Assembly: GCF_003011895.2 (NCBI RefSeq)
Contig: NZ_PXWF02000242.1
Span: forward strand, 1-44,864
DNA: 44,864 nucleotides
Direction: 5' to 3'
Source: Massilia glaciei
Lineage (GTDB): Bacteria > Pseudomonadota > Gammaproteobacteria > Burkholderiales > Burkholderiaceae_D
Below are positions 25,262 through 34,608 of the stretch, piece by piece (within the stretch, counting starts at the first letter, position 1; the number at the start of each line of letters is the position of its first letter). The translations under genes were made by a program, and so were the position numbers. The notes beneath the pieces were generated by a model, which was not told the DNA's origin, did no database searches, and saw only the letters and a list, made by a program, of their open reading frames with translations.

Positions 25262-25519
25262 TCACGCGGCGAGCGCGCACAAGCGCATGCCGGGCCGTCC
25301 CGGCGGCTCGAGCGGCGGCCCGGGCGGGGTGATGCGCGGGTCGATCGCCGGCGCTGGGGTCTGGTAGCTGAACGGGGTGATGATTATCGGCGGAATGGTC
25401 GGCGGCGCCGACGGCGGGCCCTTCGGACCCGAGCCGGCCGCCAGCGCGCGCAACTGGCGCTCGGCCCAGGCCGGCATGCGGCCGATCCGGTGCCGCTCCG
25501 TGGTGCGGTGTGCTTGCAT
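25262..25519 (-). CDS. small Pro-rich hypothetical protein (85 aa)
   Basis: The ATG at 25519 has CAGGGA 9 bases upstream. The protein opens MQAHRTTERHRIGRMPAWAE. It then becomes rich in Pro, Ile and Thr (APPTIPPIIITPFSYQTPAP), with PPGPPLEPPGRPG near the end; it has no signal or membrane segment. A good terminator follows the stop. Composition suggests a disordered cytoplasmic protein. The family is not recognised. Confidence 0.5.
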   Translation of the reverse strand: MQAHRTTERHRIGRMPAWAERQLRALAAGSGPKGPPSAPPTIPPIIITPFSYQTPAPAIDPRITPPGPPLEPPGRPGMRLCALAA

Positions 25520-25717
25520 GGTGGTTCTCCCTGCGGTTGGGGCAGGCAGTCAGTATAGGTCGCGAGATTTTTAATTCAAGGAAAACCGCCCCCCCGCCGG
25601 CGAACCCACGCTGCCTTCTGGCCCGCAAAAAACGCATTCTGTCGCACGCCGCTGGCCCCCGCCCCCGCCCACGTCTACAGTTCAATCATTCCAACAACAC
25701 TTAGACGAGGCCCCACC

Positions 25718-26089
25718 ATGAAAAAGCTCCTTCCCGCCGTAATCCTGTTCATTGGCCTGGCGCTGGCGTGGGAACTGTACTTCGACGGCGCCATGTCGAT
25801 CAACATCGACGGCGACGAGTTCGAAGGCCCGTTCGGCTTAGTGTTCGGCTCCCTGGCGGCGGTGGTCGGGGCGGTCATCGGCGTGGTCGTGCTGGCGCTC
25901 GTGGGGGTGTTGCTGGCGGTGCTGTTCGCCGGCCTGGGCGTGTTGCTGGTGGTCGGCCTGGTGCTCGCGGCGCTGCTGGTGGCGGTGTGCGCCTCGCCCC
26001 TGCTGCTGCCGATCCTGATCCCGCTGGCCATCGTCTGGCTGATCTTCCGCCGCAAGCCGGCGCCGGCCGCGCCGGCCACGGTCAGCTAA
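25718..26089 (+). CDS. small membrane protein (123 aa)
   Basis: ATG 25718 is preceded by GAGG. A first hydrophobic helix (residues 5-20) is followed by the polar stretch DGAMSINIDGDEFEGPFG. Three long hydrophobic segments with many Val, Leu, Ala and Gly residues follow (about 42-65, 66-90 and 92-110). The tail is basic then Pro/Ala-rich (FRRKPAPAAPATVS). It is an inner-membrane protein of unknown role. The polar segment might face the periplasm. It is closed by the strong terminator at 26144. Confidence 0.68.
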   Translation: MKKLLPAVILFIGLALAWELYFDGAMSINIDGDEFEGPFGLVFGSLAAVVGAVIGVVVLALVGVLLAVLFAGLGVLLVVGLVLAALLVAVCASPLLLPILIPLAIVWLIFRRKPAPAAPATVS

Positions 26090-26143
26090 GCCGGGCGCCG
26101 CCGGGCGGCAAAAAGGGCCGGTAAAAAACGCGGCCCGCAATCG

Positions 26144-26173
26144 AAAAAGCCGATTCACGCGAATCGGCTTTTT
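26144..26173. terminator. strong bidirectional intrinsic terminator
   Basis: AAAAAGCCGATTC (26144-26156) pairs perfectly with GAATCGGCTTTTT (26161-26173) around an ACGC loop. The run of T continues to 26176, and the A-run gives a T-run on the other strand. It serves the membrane protein gene (plus) and the queC operon (minus). Confidence 0.9.
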
Positions 26174-26201
26174 TTTGCGTCCGCGCGGACGCGGGCGGGA
26201 T

Positions 26202-26244
26202 CGACGCCTTCGATCATATGCCTTCGATCATATGCCTTCGATCA
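26202..26244. repeat. 14-bp tandem repeat over the metallophosphoesterase stop codon
   Basis: GCCTTCGATCATAT occurs twice (26205-26218, 26219-26232) and its first 11 bases a third time (26233-26243). On the minus strand each unit reads ATCGAAGGC, and the copy at the gene end carries the stop TGA. The units past the stop are remnants of duplication. Confidence 0.8.
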
Positions 26245-26971
26245 GGCGCATCGCGAACACGATCGGCAAACCGGCCGCGATCACGCGGCGCGCGGCCGCG
26301 CCGTGGTCGTACGGGATCCGGTAGTAGGTCAGCAGGCTGGTTTCGGTGTCGTACAGCGCGTAGCAGGCAGCGCAATTGCCGTCGCGCGGCTGCCCGACCG
26401 CGCCCGGGATCACCAGATACTGGTGCTGGGCCCGGATCGGCACCGGCACCCCGTGCACCGGCGTGTGGCTGCCCATGCGGCCGTCGTCGGCCAGCCGGTA
26501 CAGCGCCGGCGCGTGCACATGGCCCGAAAACACCATGCGCTTGCCGCTGGCCTGGATGCTGCGCTCGGCCTCCTCGAGCCCGGTCACGTACTCCCAAGAC
26601 ACCGGCTCGAACGCGCTCGCGTGCACGAAGGCCAGGTCGTCGAGTTCGGCCGTGAGCGGCAGGTTGCCCAAAAAGGCTATCTGCTCGGCGTTGAGCTGGC
26701 GCCGGGTCCAGTCGATCACCTCGCGCGCCTCGGCGTGCATCTGCGGGCGCGTGCTGCGCGTGACCGAATAGTCGTGGTTGCCCTGCACCGCGATGGCGCC
26801 GTGCGAGACGTACTGCATGACGGTGTCGACCACCCACGCCGGATCGGCGCCGTAGCCGACGAAGTCGCCCGTGAACGCGAACTGGTCGGCGTTCTGGGCG
26901 TGCGCGTGCGCCAGGCACGAGGTGAACGCCTCGCGGTTGGCGTGCAGGTCGGTGAGCAGGGCGAGCCGCAT
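26228..26971 (-). CDS. calcineurin-like metallophosphoesterase family protein
   Basis: 247 aa starting 1 base after the queC stop codon. The metallophosphoesterase ligand set is complete: LTDLHAN (D-x-H, residues 7-9), GDFVGYG, GNHDYS and a late FSGHVHAP. The size fits the compact YfcE-like group, which lacks added domains. It is a cytoplasmic phosphodiesterase or phosphatase whose substrate cannot be told. Tight coupling to queC suggests a linked physiological role, perhaps phosphate removal near the queuosine or GTP-derived precursor pathway, but this is a guess. The stop lies in a 14-base tandem repeat. Confidence 0.87.
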   Translation of the reverse strand: MRLALLTDLHANREAFTSCLAHAHAQNADQFAFTGDFVGYGADPAWVVDTVMQYVSHGAIAVQGNHDYSVTRSTRPQMHAEAREVIDWTRRQLNAEQIAFLGNLPLTAELDDLAFVHASAFEPVSWEYVTGLEEAERSIQASGKRMVFSGHVHAPALYRLADDGRMGSHTPVHGVPVPIRAQHQYLVIPGAVGQPRDGNCAACYALYDTETSLLTYYRIPYDHGAAARRVIAAGLPIVFAMRLIEGI

Positions 26972-26972
26972 C

Positions 26973-27680
26973 TCAGGCGCCTTCCGCGAGGTATTCGGCG
27001 TGCCCGCGCGCGCGCAGCTCGCACGCCGGGCAGGTGCCGCAGCCATGGCCCCACGCGTGCAGCGTGCCGCGCTCGCCGAGGTAGCAGGTGTGGGTGTCGG
27101 CGCGGATCAGCTCGACGAGCGGCGCGCCGCCGGCCGCGTGCGCCAGCTGCCAGGTCTGCTTTTTGGTCAGCCACATGAGCGGGGTCTCGAGCCGGAAGCG
27201 GCTCGCCATGCCCAGGTTGAGCGCCACCTGCAGCGCCTTGATGGTGTCGTCGCGGCAGTCGGGGTAGCCCGAGAAATCGGTCTCGCACATGCCGCCGACG
27301 AGCACGCCCAGGCCGCGCCGGTAGGCCAGCGTGGCCGCCACCGTCAGGAACATGAGGTTGCGGCCGGGGACGAAGGTGTTCGGCAGGCCGTTCTCCTGCA
27401 TGCTGATGGCCACCTCGCTGGTGAGCGCGGTGTCGGAGATGCTGCCGATCAGGGACAGGTCGAGCAGGTGGTCGGCGCCGAGGCGCGCGTCCCATTCGGG
27501 CGAGAGCGCGCGCAGGCCGGCCAGCAGGCGCGGGCGCACCGCCAGTTCGACCGCGTGCCGCTGGCCGTAGTCGAATCCGACCGTCTCGACGCGCGCGAAG
27601 CGCTCGAGCGCCCAGGCGACGCAGGTCGTGGAGTCTTGTCCGCCGCTGAAAAGTACGAGCGCGGTGTCGGCTTGCTGCAT
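26973..27680 (-). CDS. queC: 7-cyano-7-deazaguanine synthase
   Basis: 235 aa from ATG 27680; a start 10 codons upstream is possible but has no ribosome site. The N-terminal PP-loop [13 protein letters not shown] (residues 8-20) binds [16 protein letters not shown] and [13 protein letters not shown] are family-specific blocks. The C-terminal zinc site is seen in HTCYLG and [12 protein letters not shown], four Cys in total. QueC converts 7-carboxy-7-deazaguanine to preQ0 using ATP and ammonia, on the way to queuosine in tRNA. Other que genes are not in the window. Divergent from tamA with an 86-base gap. Confidence 0.95.
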   Translation of the reverse strand: MQQADTALVLFSGGQDSTTCVAWALERFARVETVGFDYGQRHAVELAVRPRLLAGLRALSPEWDARLGADHLLDLSLIGSISDTALTSEVAISMQENGLPNTFVPGRNLMFLTVAATLAYRRGLGVLVGGMCETDFSGYPDCRDDTIKALQVALNLGMASRFRLETPLMWLTKKQTWQLAHAAGGAPLVELIRADTHTCYLGERGTLHAWGHGCGTCPACELRARGHAEYLAEGA

Positions 27681-27766
27681 GGCTTGTTTCCCGAGTCGTG
27701 TTAAGCGCACGCCACCGTTAGCGCCATTCCGGTAAGATGGGATGCGTTATTGACCAATGGAGCGAC

Positions 27767-29698
27767 ATGTTTCCCGCACGACCCGACAACAGATCAGCGA
27801 CACCGCGCAGGCGGCCACGAATTTTGGCACAAATCGGGCTGACCGTGTTTGTCACTACGACAACATCCGTGGCGATCGCACAAGGCGTGCCCTACACCGT
27901 CGAGGTCGACGCCCCGCGACCGCTCGAAAAACTCCTCGAAACAAATCTCGACCTGGTGCGCTGGCGCGGCAATCCGCGCCTCGACCTCGACCAGCTGCAA
28001 CGGCTGGTCAAGGCCGCGCCCGAGCAGGCGCGCACCCTGGTCGCCACCGAGGGCTACTATTCGCCCAAGATCACCGCGGGCCTCGACACCAGCGGCGGCG
28101 AGCCGGTCGCGCGCGTGCTGGTCGAGCCCGGGCCGCCGGTGCTGGTCGGCGACATCGAACTCATTCTCAACGGTTTCGCCCCGGGCGCGCCCGACGCCAC
28201 CGCGTTCGACGCCGCAGCGCTGCGCCAGCGCTGGAGCATGCCGGTCGGCGCCGTCTTCCGCCAGGCCGACTGGGAGCAGGCCAAACGCAACCTGCTGCGC
28301 CAGGTGATGCAATCGCGCTATCCGCGCGCGCGGCTGGTCGCCTCGAGCGCCACGGTCGACCCCGACACGCGGCGCGCGCTGCTGCGGGTCGAAATCGACA
28401 GCGGCCCCGATGCCAAGTTCGGCGGGCTGCGGGTCGAGGGCCTGCGGCGCTACCCGCTGAGCATCGTCACCAACCTCAACCAGATCAAACCCGGCCAGGA
28501 GTACAGCGAGGCGGCGCTGCAGGCGTTCCAGTCGCGCATCCAGGACACCGGCTACTTCAGCGGCGTCGAAGTCAGCGTCGACATGTCGGACCTGCTGGGC
28601 GCGGACCTCGACGCGGCCCCCGACGCCGCCCCCGATGCGAATGCAGACCCGGACGCCGACCCCGGCGCCGATGCCGGCCCGGCCCCCGGCGCGGCCCCGG
28701 CGCCCGCGCCCAAGCCGGCGCCGGCCGCGCAAGCCGGCCCGCTGGTGCTGCCGGTGCTGGTGCGGGTGACCGAAAACAAGGCCAAGCACGCCGACATCGG
28801 CCTCGGTTTGTCGAGCAACACGGGCGGGCGCGCCCAGGTCTCGTATGACGACCTCAACGTGTTCGGCCTGCGCATGAAAAGCAACGTCCTGATCGAAACC
28901 AAGCGCCAGGCGGTGCGCGGCGACTTCTATTGGCCGACCACGGTCAAGGGCTACAACGACAGCGTCGGCGTCGGTTACGAGCGCACCGACCTGGCGGGCG
29001 AGGTCGCCAACGTGTTCAGCGTGGCCGCGCGGCGCGCCTGGGGCGGCCCGCTGCTCGAGCGCAGCCTCACGCTCGAGCTGCTGACCGAGCAGCGCGACGT
29101 GGCCGGCCTGCGCACCAGCCGCAGCCGCAGCATGCCGCTCACCTACAGCATCACCCGGCGCGCGCTCGACAACCTGCTGCTGCCGACCAAGGGCTACGTG
29201 ATCAACGCGCAGCTGGGCGGCGCCCTGCTGCCGGTCCTGACCGACGAGCGCTTCGTGCGCGCGAGCGCGCGCGGCATCTACTACCGCCCGCTCGGCCCGT
29301 CCGGCGGCCTGATCGTCCGGGGCGAGGCCGGCGCGCTCGGCTCCAAACAAAAGGCCGGGGTGCCGGGCACCTTCCTGTTCCGCGCCGGCGGCGACCAGTC
29401 GGTGCGCGGCTACGGCTTCCAGGAGCTCGGCGTGCGCGAGGGCGACGCCATCGTCGGCGGGCGCTACCTGCTCACCGGCGGCGTCGAATACAACCACTGG
29501 TTCAAGCCCGCCTGGGGCGCGGCGCTGTTCCTCGACGCCGGCAACGCCGCCGACAAGCTGGGCGACCTCAAACCCGAGATCGGCTACGGCGTGGGCGCGC
29601 GCTGGCGCAGCCCGGTGGGACCGATCAACATCGACGCCGCCTACGGGCAGGCGACCAAAAAATTCCGTCTGCACTTCTCGCTTGGATTCACCTTCTGA
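27767..29698 (+). CDS. tamA: Omp85-family assembly factor TamA
   Basis: 643 aa, with TGGAG before the ATG at 27767. A long N-terminal signal region (about residues 15-45) precedes three POTRA domains (about 50-270; e.g. LLETNLDLVRWRG and the ATEGYYSPKITAGLD strand). The C-terminal 16-stranded barrel ends LHFSLGFTF. The barrel signature SVRGYGFQELG, the VRGY loop of Omp85 proteins, is near residue 545. Between POTRA 3 and the barrel is an insert of about 45 residues (about 279-326) made of Asp, Ala and Pro. TamA works with TamB in outer-membrane protein insertion and phospholipid movement. The stop overlaps the tamB start by one base. Confidence 0.93.
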   Translation: MFPARPDNRSATPRRRPRILAQIGLTVFVTTTTSVAIAQGVPYTVEVDAPRPLEKLLETNLDLVRWRGNPRLDLDQLQRLVKAAPEQARTLVATEGYYSPKITAGLDTSGGEPVARVLVEPGPPVLVGDIELILNGFAPGAPDATAFDAAALRQRWSMPVGAVFRQADWEQAKRNLLRQVMQSRYPRARLVASSATVDPDTRRALLRVEIDSGPDAKFGGLRVEGLRRYPLSIVTNLNQIKPGQEYSEAALQAFQSRIQDTGYFSGVEVSVDMSDLLGADLDAAPDAAPDANADPDADPGADAGPAPGAAPAPAPKPAPAAQAGPLVLPVLVRVTENKAKHADIGLGLSSNTGGRAQVSYDDLNVFGLRMKSNVLIETKRQAVRGDFYWPTTVKGYNDSVGVGYERTDLAGEVANVFSVAARRAWGGPLLERSLTLELLTEQRDVAGLRTSRSRSMPLTYSITRRALDNLLLPTKGYVINAQLGGALLPVLTDERFVRASARGIYYRPLGPSGGLIVRGEAGALGSKQKAGVPGTFLFRAGGDQSVRGYGFQELGVREGDAIVGGRYLLTGGVEYNHWFKPAWGAALFLDAGNAADKLGDLKPEIGYGVGARWRSPVGPINIDAAYGQATKKFRLHFSLGFTF

Positions 29699-32600
29699 TG
29701 AGCATCGACACCACCCCGCTTGGCGCCGCCCGGCACGACGCCGCCCCGCACGACCCCGCCCCCGCGCCCGCGCGGACGCGGCGCTGGCCGCGCCGGCTCG
29801 CCTACGGCGTCGCCGCGCTCGGCGTGGTGCTGGCCGGCGCCTACTGGTACCTCGGGCGCGAAACCACGCTCCAGGTGCTGGCCCAAAAGGTGGCCGACGT
29901 CAGCGGCGGCCAGATCGCCATCAGCGGCATCACCGGCTCGCTGTACGACGCCATGCACATCGACCGCATGGTCTACCGCAGCCCCGAGCGCGTGATCACG
30001 GTCGACAACATCGACATCGAATGGTCGCCCTGGCAGTACCTCAAGCAGGGCATCGCGATCAGCAAGCTGTACGCCGTCAGCGTCAAGGTGCACGCGCTGC
30101 GCGAGGGCGACCAGGCCAAGCTGCCGGCCACGCTGGCGGCCCCGTTCGTGCTCGCCATCAACGACGGGCGCGCGCAGAAGATCACCTTCACGAGCGCCGC
30201 GCCCGGCTCGGCCGCGACCGTCATTGGCGACCTGCGCTTCAAGCTCGCCGGCGACCAGCGCGCCTGGGAGCTGCGCCAGCTCAGCGCGGTGACGCCGTGG
30301 GGCATCGCCGCGGCCAGCGCCAAGGTCGGAGCCGCGCGCCCGTTCAAGCTCAGCGGCAGCGCCAGCATGACCCAGTTCATGCACGCGGCGGGCCAAAAGA
30401 CGGGCACGCTCGAGGCGCGCTTCGGCGGCGACCTGGTCAAGACGATCGTCAACGCCACCGCCCTGTCGGGCTCGGGCAAGGCGGTCGGCGCCTTCACGCT
30501 GGCCCCGTTCGAGCCGCTGGTCGTGCGTGCGCTGACCATCGACGGCACCGGCATCGACCCGTCGACCCTGCACGCGGCGCTGCCGGCGGCAAAGCTCGAC
30601 CTGGCGCTGTCGGCGCAAATCGACGCCAAGCGCAACGTGGCCGGCAAGATCGACCTCGTCAACAAGGGCCCGGCCGGCACGCTCGATCAGAACCGCCTGC
30701 CCCTGCGCGCGCTGCACGGCGAGATCGGCGGCACGCTGGCGGCGCTGCGCATCGGCGACGTGCTGGTCGACCTCGGCGCGGCCGGCAAGTTCACCGGCAG
30801 CGGCGGCGTCAACCGCGACGCGTCGACCAACTTCGTGCTGCGCACCGAGCGGCTCGACCTGCGCGGCCTGCACGGGCGCATGAAGAAAACCGCGATCGCC
30901 GGCGACATCAAGCTCGCCAGCGCGGGCGGGGTCCAGACCCTGGTCGCGCAACTGGCCGACGGCGCGCTGCGGCTCGACGCCGAGGCCGTCCTCGAGGGCA
31001 CGCGCCTGACCCTGCGCCAGGCGCGCATCGGCTCGGGCTCCAGCAACGTGCGCCTGTCCGGCGGCGCCACCCTGGCCGAGCGCCAGCCGTTCGAGCTCAA
31101 GGCCAACGCGGCCAATTTCAACCCGGCCGCGTTCGGCGACTATCCCAAGGCCGACATCAACGCCGACCTCAACGCCAAAGGCGTGCTGTCGCCGGCGTGG
31201 CAGCTGGCCGCCGATTTCGCGCTGCGCCCGAGCCGCCTGTTCGACCAGCCGCTGTCCGGCAAAGGCAAGTTCAAGGCCGACGCCAAGCACATCAGCGGCG
31301 TGGCCGCCAAGCTCGCGCTGGGCAAGAACACGCTGGCGCTGGCCGGCGGCTTCGGCGCCCCCGGCGAGCGCCTGACCTGGCGCGCCGAAGGCAGGCAGCT
31401 CGCGCTCGCGCGCAGCGACCTGTATGGCGAGCTGGTGGCCAACGGCGTCGTCACCGGCACCATGGCCGCGCCGCGCACCACCTTCGTGGTCGACGCCAAC
31501 GGGGTCGGCTGGACCCCGGCCGCGCGCGCGGCCAACAACGGCGCCCTGCGCGCGAGCGGCGAGGCGTGGCTGGCCGACAAGGTCGTCAACCTCAAGGCGG
31601 CCGGCAAGGCCGAGCGCTTCAACCCGGCCGCGTTCGGCTTCGCCCTGCCCGGCAGCATCAACGGCAGCTTCGACGCGAGCGGGCGGCTCGGACCGGCCTG
31701 GCGCGCCGCGCTCAAGGTGGCGCTGGCCCCGTCGACCCTGTCGAACGCGCCGCTGTGGGGCCACGCCGCGCTGGTGGCCGACGCCAGGCGCGTCTCCAAC
31801 GCCGACATAGACCTGCACGTGGGCCCGAACGTGGCCACCGCCAAGGGCAGCTTCGGCGGCCCGGGCGACACCCTCGCCTGGCGCATCGACGCCACCCAGC
31901 TTGCCGCGCTCGGCCCCGATTTCGGCGGCGCGCTGCGCGGCGCCGGCACGCTGTTTGGCACCATGCAGGCGCCGGCGGTGAGCGCCGCGCTCGAGGGCCA
32001 GAACCTGCGCTTCGGCCTGCACCAGGTCAAGTCGGTGCGCGCCAGCGCCAACGTCGGCAGCGGACGCGGCGCCGCCGACCCGCTGGTGAGCGACATCGCG
32101 CTCACCGGCTACGCCAACGGCGCGCGCCGCATCGCCTCGGCGCGCCTGGTGACCGGCGGCACGCGCGGCGCCCACACGCTGCGCCTGGCCGCCACCGGCG
32201 ACGCCTTCGACGCCAGCGGCGAGGTGGCCGGCGGCTGGAACGCCGGCACCTGGAGCGGCACCGTCGGCGCGCTGCAAAACAAGGGCCTGTACGCGTTCAC
32301 GCTGCAGGGCCCGGTGCCGCTGCGCGTCGGCACGGCGCCCGGCGCCGGCCCGCGGGGCCTGCTGCGCCCGACCCGCGTCGAGATGCAAAACGCCGTGTTC
32401 CGCCTGCCCAACGGCAGCATCAGCGTGCAGTCGCTCGACAAGAACGGCCCGCGCTGGACCAGCAAGGGGACCGCCTCCGGCGTGCCGCTGAACTACCTGG
32501 CCCAGTTCTCGCCCGACATGCGCGAGAACATGCGCGGCGACCTGACACTGGGCGCGCAATGGGCGCTCGACATGCAAACGCCCGCGCCCGGGGCGGCCGC

Positions 32601-34119
32601 GGCCGCGCCCGCGCTCAACGGCATGCTGCACGTGTTCCGCGAAAAGGGCGACCTGATCGCCGGCGCCGAGGCCCCGGTGGCGCTCGGCCTGAGCCTGTTC
32701 GACCTGCGCGCCGACATCGCCAACGGCGCCCTGCGGGTCCGGCTCGGCATCGACGGCACGCGCGCCGGCAAGGCCAGCGCCGACGCCACCGTGCAACTGG
32801 TGGCCGGCCGGCTCGACAACGCCAGCGCGCTCAGGCTGCGCGCGAGCGCCGACATGGGCTCGATCGCCTGGCTGGCGCCGCTCGCGGGCCAGCCCGCGCT
32901 CGAACTCGACGGCCAGCTCAAGCTCGACCTGAGCGGCGCCGGCACCCTCGGCGCCCCTTTGTTCAACGGCACCGTGGACGGCGACAAGCTCGCCCTGCGC
33001 TGGGCCGAACAGGGCGTCAAGCTGCGCAACGGCCAGCTGCGCGCCAAGCTGGTGGACGACCGGGTGCTGCTCGAGCGCCTCAGCTTCGAGGGCAACCAGG
33101 GCACGGCGGTGGCCAGCGGCAACATGCGCTTCGAGCGCGCCGACGTCACGGTCGATCTCAAGCTGGTCGCCGACAAGCTCGAGATCCTGTCGCGGCCCGA
33201 CCGCACGCTGGTGGTGTCGGGCCAGAGCACGCTCACGCGCGACGCCAAGCGGTTTTTGCTGGCCGGCAAATTCCGGGCCGACCGCGCGCTGATCGAACTG
33301 GCGCCTCTGGGCCGCCCGACCATGTCCGACGACGTCATCGTGCTCGGGCGCGCGCGTCCGGGCAGCGCGGCCAAGGGCGCGCCGTCGCTGCCGCTCAACA
33401 TCGACCTCGAGGCCAACCTGGGCGAGTTCTTCAAGCTGCGCGGGATGGGGATCGACGCCATGCTGGCCGGCACCGTCAACGTGCGCGCCACCGGCAACCG
33501 GCCGCCGCGCGTGACCGGCAGCATCCGGGTCGACGAGGGCACCTACGCCGCCTACGGGCAAAAGCTGGCGATCGAACGCGGGGTGCTCAATTTCACGGGC
33601 GCGTACGACAATCCGGGGCTCAACATCCGCGCCATGCGCAAGCAACCGGAGGGTGAACAGCTGTCCGAGACCAATGTCGAGGCCGGGGTCGAGGTGCGCG
33701 GCACGGCGATGGCGCCGTCGGCCAAGCTGGTGTCGACGCCGTCGGTGCCCGACAGCGAAAAACTGTCGTGGCTGGTGCTGGGGCACGGCATCGAGGGCGT
33801 CTCGGGCAACGAGGCGAGCGTGCTGAGCGCGGCGGCCGGGGCCCTGCTGGGCGGCTCGGGCGGCGGCTTCCAGTCGCGCCTTGCCAACTCGCTGGGGGTG
33901 GACGAGCTGGGCCTGTCGCAGGCGGCCGGGCTCGAGAGCACGGTGGTCACGGTCGGCAAGCGCATCTCGCAACGGGCCTACCTCAGTTTCGAGCAGGGCG
34001 CGACGACGGCCTCGAGCATGGTGCGGCTGCGCTACAAGCTCAACCCGCGCCTGACGCTGCAGTTCCAGACCGGCGCCAACACCGCGCTCGACCTGCTGTA
34101 CTCGTGGAACTTCGACTAG
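29698..34119 (+). CDS. tamB: translocation and assembly module protein TamB
   Basis: 1473 aa. One inner-membrane anchor (about residues 34-52, after a Pro/Arg-rich N-terminus) is followed by a very long, repetitive beta-rich body spanning the periplasm. It is typical of the AsmA-like bridge proteins. The C-terminal TamB domain (DUF490, about 1140-1473) contains LNIDLEANLGEFFKLRGMG, then VTGSIRVDEGTYAAYGQKL and SWLVLGHGIEG, and ends LDLLYSWNFD. It is longer than the E. coli protein (1259 aa). TamB links the inner membrane to TamA in the outer membrane and is thought to carry phospholipid along a hydrophobic groove. Start and stop overlap TamA as TGATG. Confidence 0.93.
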   Translation: MSIDTTPLGAARHDAAPHDPAPAPARTRRWPRRLAYGVAALGVVLAGAYWYLGRETTLQVLAQKVADVSGGQIAISGITGSLYDAMHIDRMVYRSPERVITVDNIDIEWSPWQYLKQGIAISKLYAVSVKVHALREGDQAKLPATLAAPFVLAINDGRAQKITFTSAAPGSAATVIGDLRFKLAGDQRAWELRQLSAVTPWGIAAASAKVGAARPFKLSGSASMTQFMHAAGQKTGTLEARFGGDLVKTIVNATALSGSGKAVGAFTLAPFEPLVVRALTIDGTGIDPSTLHAALPAAKLDLALSAQIDAKRNVAGKIDLVNKGPAGTLDQNRLPLRALHGEIGGTLAALRIGDVLVDLGAAGKFTGSGGVNRDASTNFVLRTERLDLRGLHGRMKKTAIAGDIKLASAGGVQTLVAQLADGALRLDAEAVLEGTRLTLRQARIGSGSSNVRLSGGATLAERQPFELKANAANFNPAAFGDYPKADINADLNAKGVLSPAWQLAADFALRPSRLFDQPLSGKGKFKADAKHISGVAAKLALGKNTLALAGGFGAPGERLTWRAEGRQLALARSDLYGELVANGVVTGTMAAPRTTFVVDANGVGWTPAARAANNGALRASGEAWLADKVVNLKAAGKAERFNPAAFGFALPGSINGSFDASGRLGPAWRAALKVALAPSTLSNAPLWGHAALVADARRVSNADIDLHVGPNVATAKGSFGGPGDTLAWRIDATQLAALGPDFGGALRGAGTLFGTMQAPAVSAALEGQNLRFGLHQVKSVRASANVGSGRGAADPLVSDIALTGYANGARRIASARLVTGGTRGAHTLRLAATGDAFDASGEVAGGWNAGTWSGTVGALQNKGLYAFTLQGPVPLRVGTAPGAGPRGLLRPTRVEMQNAVFRLPNGSISVQSLDKNGPRWTSKGTASGVPLNYLAQFSPDMRENMRGDLTLGAQWALDMQTPAPGAAAAAPALNGMLHVFREKGDLIAGAEAPVALGLSLFDLRADIANGALRVRLGIDGTRAGKASADATVQLVAGRLDNASALRLRASADMGSIAWLAPLAGQPALELDGQLKLDLSGAGTLGAPLFNGTVDGDKLALRWAEQGVKLRNGQLRAKLVDDRVLLERLSFEGNQGTAVASGNMRFERADVTVDLKLVADKLEILSRPDRTLVVSGQSTLTRDAKRFLLAGKFRADRALIELAPLGRPTMSDDVIVLGRARPGSAAKGAPSLPLNIDLEANLGEFFKLRGMGIDAMLAGTVNVRATGNRPPRVTGSIRVDEGTYAAYGQKLAIERGVLNFTGAYDNPGLNIRAMRKQPEGEQLSETNVEAGVEVRGTAMAPSAKLVSTPSVPDSEKLSWLVLGHGIEGVSGNEASVLSAAAGALLGGSGGGFQSRLANSLGVDELGLSQAAGLESTVVTVGKRISQRAYLSFEQGATTASSMVRLRYKLNPRLTLQFQTGANTALDLLYSWNFD

Positions 34120-34158
34120 GCGACCGCATAGGCGGGGGGCGTGGAAGAACTGTCATTC

Positions 34159-34206
34159 CCTCGCCCCCTCCCCGTCATTCCCTCGAAAGAGGGAACCCAT
34201 GCTGAG
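34159..34206. repeat. GTCATTCCC repeat with GAAA hairpin
   Basis: GTCATTCCCTCG occurs at 34162-34173 (first base shared with an upstream T) and again at 34174-34185. The second copy opens a hairpin TTCCCTC-GAAA-GAGGGAA (34178-34195) followed by CCCATGCTGAG. This is the form of a dispersed intergenic repeat often found in such genomes. It lies 59 bases after tamB and might stop transcription. Confidence 0.6.
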
Positions 34207-34251
34207 TAAGCAGTTACGCGCCACCCAGCAATTTTCAACCGAGGCACAAGC

Positions 34252-34419
34252 CTAAATGAAGTTGCCCACGCTGGGCTTGGGATCGGGCACCGGGTCTTCG
34301 TTCTGCGGCGTGTGCACCGGCGGATGGTGCGGATGGGGGTTGTCGAACGGCGTCGGCGAGGGATCCTCGATCGGCGCTGGATCGGGCGCGCGGTGGGCGT
34401 CGATTGCTGCTGGGTTCAT
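34252..34419 (-). CDS. small Pro/His-rich hypothetical protein (55 aa)
   Basis: Read from ATG 34419, with AGGAG 10 bases upstream. The product starts MNPAAIDAHRAPDPAPIEDP, continues NPHPHHPPVHTPQNEDPVPD and ends SVGNFI. It is disordered in composition, with several His residues that might bind metal. It has no membrane segment. The good ribosome site and the lack of rare codons support it as a real gene, although it is short. No family is recognised. Confidence 0.5.
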   Translation of the reverse strand: MNPAAIDAHRAPDPAPIEDPSPTPFDNPHPHHPPVHTPQNEDPVPDPKPSVGNFI

Positions 34420-34608
34420 GGCGGTCTCGCTCCTGGTAATGGGAAAAATACATCAGCTTGACATTACCATGGGCGCGGCGCCGGAGCCGTTCGCCAGAGC
34501 GTCCCGGCTGGCCTCCTGCGGGCGGGCGCGCGTCGATTACAATGTCGGCTCGGCCCACCTTGCGTTCCCGCCCAGCGCGGCGCGCACATTTTTAGACATA
34601 CACAAACA

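Noticed and set aside
29641-33972. 1443-codon open frame on the minus strand
   Set aside because: It is antisense to tamB, is full of Arg/Gly/His-rich low complexity and has no domain; it is a by-product of high GC in the real gene.
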